From Maratus speciosus (lineage: Eukaryota; Arthropoda; Arachnida; Araneae; Salticidae): 64,000 nt of DNA. Below are positions 60,123 through 64,000 of this stretch, piece by piece. Position 1 is the first letter of the stretch. Each line of letters opens with the position of its first letter. The notes beneath the pieces are model-generated. The model was given only the letters and a program-made list of their open reading frames with translations, searched no databases and had not been told where the DNA came from. The translations under genes and the position numbers were made by a program. Location: contig OZ010786.1 in assembly GCA_963932465.1 (NCBI GenBank), positions 274,072,411 through 274,136,410 on the forward strand. The letters are read 5' to 3'.

Positions 60123-61224
60123 ATAAAGGAATGTCTTGCTCGGTGTTGTTTAGATATGAATGGTGGCAATTTCCGGCATTTCTCATCATGCTATCATATT
60201 TCACAGAAATCAAAGTAACTCTGTTGAAAATGTAGTTACATCTTCATTATTGTTAAAATAAAAAATGAAAGTCCAAATTTGAATTGGAGTGAGATGAGAT
60301 ACTGTATTTTTGACAGAATAAGTGAATTGCAATCCTGGTTATGTAAAAAAAAAAAATATATATATGTATGTATTTTTTATTTTTTGTAGTAACACCTTTT
60401 TTTTTTCTTTTCTTTTTTTTTTTTTGTGAAAAAGCAAGAAACAGATTATTTACCAGACATTGTTCAGGAACTTGCATTTATACATCATTAATTCCTATGA
60501 ACGTCTTCATTAATGATTAATTTTAAGTGACACTTTTCACATAAATAATGTAAAAACATTCTCTTTTATTTAAATATCATTCTGTTTATAATTATTCTGA
60601 ATATTTTTTATAAATTGAGAGTTATAAGTAGAAACTGTGTAATTTTTAAAAATATTTTTTAAAAGGTTTTCTTTAAGTATTTAATTTGGCCAAATATTTT
60701 GATATTCGACCAAACTGAATATCCGGCAGGCCAAATAGTTTGATACTCAGCCTAACTGAATATTTGGTGCATTCCTAGTAACAAGTTATATTATTTTACA
60801 ATCAGGTCATATACACCTTATGACAAGAATTTTAGCCTAAATTACAATCATTTTGCAATAGAAGTATGAGAAAAATTTTGAAATTTGATGGCACTAATAT
60901 TTATTCATGTAGTTTTAGTTTGCAACTGCTCACTAAGAGGAAATTTAGATACAAACAGCAAAAAATATAACGATAGAGTAAAGTAATGAAAAAGAAAAAC
61001 TTTTTGTAAAAATGATATGTTAAATAAGCAAAGTGTTTGTTATAAATGGGGTTTTTATCATTAAATATTAAATATTTTTATTACAGTATCTGTATTAAAT
61101 TATAATCGTTATATATTATAATGCTTCAAAAATCTTTTTTGCTATTTTTTCTGTGATAGTTTTAAAATATATTTTGTAGTAAGAGAAAGTGGATATTTAA
61201 TTATGAATAAATTTTTATATTGTA
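60123..61224. other. Right end of outer hAT and flanking AT-rich DNA
   Basis: 60123-60777 completes the outer hAT, with ACTGAATATCCGGCAGGCC- and CTGAATATTTGG-type subterminal repeats. A- and T-runs lie at 60344-60425. 60786-61224 is AT-rich without gene. Confidence 0.5.
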
Positions 61225-62056
61225 CAGTCGTCCCCGTTTAAACGAATATAGGCGATTCCAGAAATAATATTCGATTAAGCAGGGTATTTGATTAAACGAG
61301 GAATCATAGCTGTAATATTTAATGCGTACTAAAAAGGCAAATCATCTAAACCATCTTAAAACCATCTACGGTTTATTTAATTAACAACATAATAAATCGT
61401 TAATAGAATAACATAAACTAAAATAAATACGAAAGCTAATATAAAGTAAATACGCATTAATTTAATGTCAGTAACATATTTTATATGGTTTACATCACAC
61501 TTAAGGCAGCTCGTTTAAATTGGGTCAAAACTTTGCTACTTCTAATTTATGTTACTTATACTGCCTTAAAAAAATCGTTTAAAGTGGTTTGTTTAAGTGG
61601 AATTTTAAAGGAGTATATATCGGTTATTTTTCGAATGAGTGCAAAATATCACAACTACCATCTCCAGTCTCAAAATGACGGCGCATTGCCATTAAAGCCT
61701 GATTAACAGCATGAAGTGCTGGTGAGGAGATCAAGGTGGAGGAATCATTTGACCTGTCCATTATATACCTGCCGGCCGCAATCATTGCAGGAAGAACTGA
61801 AAATTTGTTTTCAGCGTAAAGAAACCTAAAACGACAAAAGGTGGAAGGAAATTCCAGCTGAAACATGCTTTCCACGCCTGTTTTCAAACATCGGTCAGAC
61901 AGTTGTTATTCGATTAAGCAGGGACATTCGTAAAAGGTGTTTGGTTTAAGCAAGGAAAATAGCATAGAACCAATAGAAAAAAATCGGTTCCGGAGGATTC
62001 TATTCGAATAAGCGGGGTATTCGATTATCCGTGACCCGATTAAGTGGGGAGGACTG
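61225..62056 (-). mobile_element. pogo/Tigger-type element, internally deleted
   Basis: CAGTCGTCCCCGTTTAAACG at the left and the inverted CAGTCCTCCCCACTTAATCG at the right, with TA on each side (61223-61224, 62057-62058). ATTCGATTAAGCAGGG and GTATTCGATTA words recur subterminally. 832 bp, with a remnant of the transposase C-terminus. It ends 62 bases before the host exon. Confidence 0.8.
61624..61887 (-). pseudogene. Tigger-type transposase C-terminal remnant
   Basis: The 87-codon minus-strand frame contains SAALHAVNQ-like text, read as SPALHAVNQALMAMRRHFET then GDGSCDILHSFEK. In Tigger/jerky transposases the C-terminus has an AL.AL..LR.Y.E block followed by a leucine-rich helix; the match is by pattern only. 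The catalytic domain is missing. Orientation agrees with nothing else in the element. Confidence 0.4.
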
Positions 62057-62118
62057 TATTTATTTCTTTGGCTATGTTTAAGTATTAATTCAGTCAAATA
62101 AATTTTGTTTTCTTTTAG

Positions 62119-62303
62119 GCAGGAAGTTCTTCAAATAATAGCGCAGTACCAGTTGATGAAAATGGTAAACCACTTTCCCTTCGGGAAGTACAGGTTCAGA
62201 AACTCCAATCTGAAATTTCACATAAAAGTGGTGTTAGACTTGTCCTTAGGAAAAAGGATTGTATAAATGCTATTGCTCTTGTTGAGTGCTTTAACTATGT
62301 ATG
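62119..62303 (+). CDS. Internal exon, likely next exon of the same gene
   Basis: Acceptor TTTTCTTTTAG (to 62118), donor TATG/GTAAGT at 62304. The 185 bp start in phase 0, continuing the phase-0 end at 19223, and end in phase 2. The frame reads AGSSSNNSAVPVDENGKPLS then LREVQVQKLQSEISHKSGVR, LVLRKKDCINAIALVECFNY and V. The Ser/Asn-rich start continues the disordered style of the first exon. The basic, helical second half looks like the start of a folded domain; a UBA-like or helical adaptor domain is a guess only. No stop codon, and GC-richer than the flanks. Confidence 0.75.
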
Positions 62304-62436
62304 GTAAGTTGCAAGTTTTCTTTACCGGATTGTAGAAGGTGCAAAATTAATTTAAGGGGTCAACAACAGCCACAAAATCCTATGGAAAATAGCTGATATT
62401 GCTCTACTTTTTTCTCAGGAATTACTGAAGCAATTT

Positions 62437-62439
<3 letters not shown>
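62304..62439 (+). other. Start of the next intron
   Basis: Donor GTAAGT then AT-rich sequence. No further exon of this gene was recognised before the window end. Confidence 0.5.

Positions 62440-62486
<47 letters not shown>
62440..62486. repeat. (AT)n microsatellite
   Basis: Uninterrupted AT dinucleotides, directly followed by ACAGGGTGTCCGGTCTGAAC, a transposon-terminus-like phrase (compare CAGGGTGTTCC at 19478). Confidence 0.85.
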
Positions 62487-62490
<4 letters not shown>

Positions 62491-63990
62491 GGTGTCCGGT
62501 CTGAACGGTGTCCAATGGCTAATTCCTAAACCGTTAGTCATAGACATATAGTTCCAATTACAAAAATGTTTAAAATCAGGTAAAGAAATATTTTAAAAGC
62601 GATTTGGGTCAATAAAAACATTTCTTAAAAAATTACGAAATTTAAATTTTTATACGGTCTCCCGGTCCTATAAGTTATATTTAGTAAAATTTACCTTTTA
62701 CACTGACAAGTAATATACAAAAAGTCCGTTATTCTACGATTAAAATTGACAGAGTAATAGCTGTTTAAAGTTGGAGTATATTTTTTGCTGCAAATTGGGG
62801 GTCATTCACAAATTTAGTCGAAATATAATTTCGTCAGATATATTAAAAAATGGTTGAGAGTAAAATTAACATTGCAATATAAATTTTAAATCTTTAATCA
62901 TTCTGACATATTAATGCAAAATATACAATTTGTAATAAACATTTAAGAAGAAAGAAAAAAACAGAATTTTTGTTAAATAAAATTATGCTAAATTAACAGC
63001 CTCAATTCTTTACAAAATGATACGTATTTTAAAACATTATTAGATTGCACTAGCCTGCAAAAGTTGGGTTATGTCATGTTTTTTATCTTTTGATAATTGA
63101 TTCTTATGTATTCTGTACCGCTGAATCTGAAATTGACCTTCATTCTTAACCATCAAATCAGGATTTTTCGAAAATTTCAAAGTTAAAAAGTTCAAAGTTA
63201 AAATTGTATCTCCTCTCTCATCTCATTGGACCACTCACCTATTTAGCTGTAAGAGTCCCAGGATAAGCAAAAATATCGAATAAATTATTGAATAAAATGA
63301 AATAAAATAAAACAAAAAAGTTTTACATATGTTTTATAGTATGAGATTTTCGCTATATTTTAACTTACACATTTACGATTTGCAAAAAAAGTCTAACATG
63401 ATGGTTAAAAATGAAGGTCATTTTCAGATTCAATGCTAAAAAGTACGTAAAAATCAATTATCAAAAGTTAAAAAACACAACCATCTCCTCTACTTTATCG
63501 TATCCGATTTTTGTTATTCTTTAAATTTGACAATTTATGATTTGCGAAATATCCTGACATGATTATTAAAAATTAATGTAATTTTCGGATTCAGTGCTAA
63601 AAAACACATAAAAGTAAAAAAAAAAACAACAATCGCAGTCTTGTATTATCTAACCTAAAACTTTTTCTTAAACTTCTTGGCGGTAATCTATCCGAAATTT
63701 TTTGTGTTATCCTGTAAAATAAGTATAAATGGTAACCACCGAAAATAATAATAATATTAAATTGTTATTGGATTTGCGCCAGTATGTAAAATGTAATCTC
63801 AATCAGATATTTAAAAGTGATATAAAGTTCGAGTACAAATTTTGAACTGGCAAAACATACATACAATCGTTGAAGTAACATAAAAACTTATAAAAATAAC
63901 ATAATTTTTGTTAAAAGAAATCATAAAAGAAACGGTCTCAAATCCTGACAAAATAAAGCATATGTTATTTTAGCCAATCTGAAACTTAAT
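62487..63990. repeat. Inverted and direct repeats near the right edge, no gene
   Basis: 63065-63180 (CTTTTGATAATTGATTCTTA, TTGACCTTCATTCTTAACCA) is the inverted copy of 63385-63480. A second direct copy of the latter, more diverged, lies at 63545-63625 (CATGATTATTAAAAATTAAT). These could be ends of an element starting with the ACAGGGTGTCC terminus at 62488, whose right end may be outside the window. No coding frame. Confidence 0.45.
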
Positions 63991-64000
63991 AAATGTTAAC

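Larger units (their letters stand above)
46052..60777. mobile_element. Outer hAT element of the nest
   Basis: Left end TAGGGATGCACTGAAT, right end ATTTGGTGCATTCCTA (inverted), each followed inward by repeated ACTGAATA/GAATATTCGG words; this is a well-known hAT terminus style. The flanks CTAACAAG (46044-46051) and GTAACAAG (60778-60785) match at 7 of 8 positions, the right length for a hAT target duplication. Its own DNA is 46052-48997 and 60115-60777; the rest is inserted. No transposase of its own is recognised. Confidence 0.75.
19224..62118 (+). other. Candidate 42.9-kb intron filled with mobile elements
   Basis: The donor GTAATT at 19224 follows a phase-0 exon end and the acceptor TTTTCTTTTAG at 62118 precedes a phase-0 exon start, on the same strand. 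No other convincing host exon is seen between them. A chance phase match is one in three, so the link is an inference. Confidence 0.6.

Overview
This window looks like arthropod nuclear DNA: very AT-rich, with GT-AG introns and a dense mix of DNA transposons, Helitrons, BEL/Pao and LINE-type retroelement relics, fold-back elements and microsatellites. I cannot fix the order or species from sequence alone. There is no operon, rRNA, tRNA or CRISPR that I can support.

Only one host gene is convincingly present, on the plus strand. One exon (18385-19223) encodes a Ser/Pro-rich segment with SH3-ligand, NPxY and PPxY motifs and ends in phase 0 at a GT donor. The next recognisable exon (62119-62303) starts in phase 0 after an AG acceptor and ends at GTAAGT. 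If they belong together, the intron is 42,895 bp and nearly all the mobile DNA right of 19.2 kb lies inside it. The protein family is not recognised.

Left part (1-18.4 kb): a large fold-back element with tandem-unit arms (1-3.4 kb), several hairpin MITEs, a GC-rich hAT-like element (5.7-7.0 kb), a decayed satellite (11.5-12.4 kb), a dead mariner (12.5-13.8 kb), a near-perfect 293-bp palindrome (14.5-14.8 kb) and a dead pogo/Tigger element (16.1-16.9 kb).

Intron, 19.2-34 kb: a TA-flanked mariner-type fold-back; then an LTR retrotransposon (22726-30966) with almost identical 845/854-bp LTRs, a GGCAA target duplication, a PBS and a PPT. It carries only a LINE-like zinc-knuckle Gag ORF and no visible pol. 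It sits inside an older BEL/Pao pol gene, whose connection and integrase part continues at 30967-32575.

Intron, 34.9-41.3 kb: a second large fold-back element whose left arm is split by a 3.7-kb TIR element. At 42.8-44.4 kb there is a hAT-like element built on a 31-bp minisatellite.

Intron, 46.05-60.78 kb: a nest of elements resolved by target duplications. The order is hAT (46052-60777) > TIR element (48998-60114, CTTTCTAA) > fold-back element made of ~125-bp repeats (about 50285-56985) > hAT (51542-56024, AGTTCAAT) > Tc1-like element (about 52966-54221). The outer hAT also carries a TIR element with a Helitron inside it and a Harbinger-type MITE. All transposase genes seen are broken. The strongest leads are the pol-less LTR element with LINE-like Gag, the five-level nest, and the fold-back families that share termini and internal tandem repeats.
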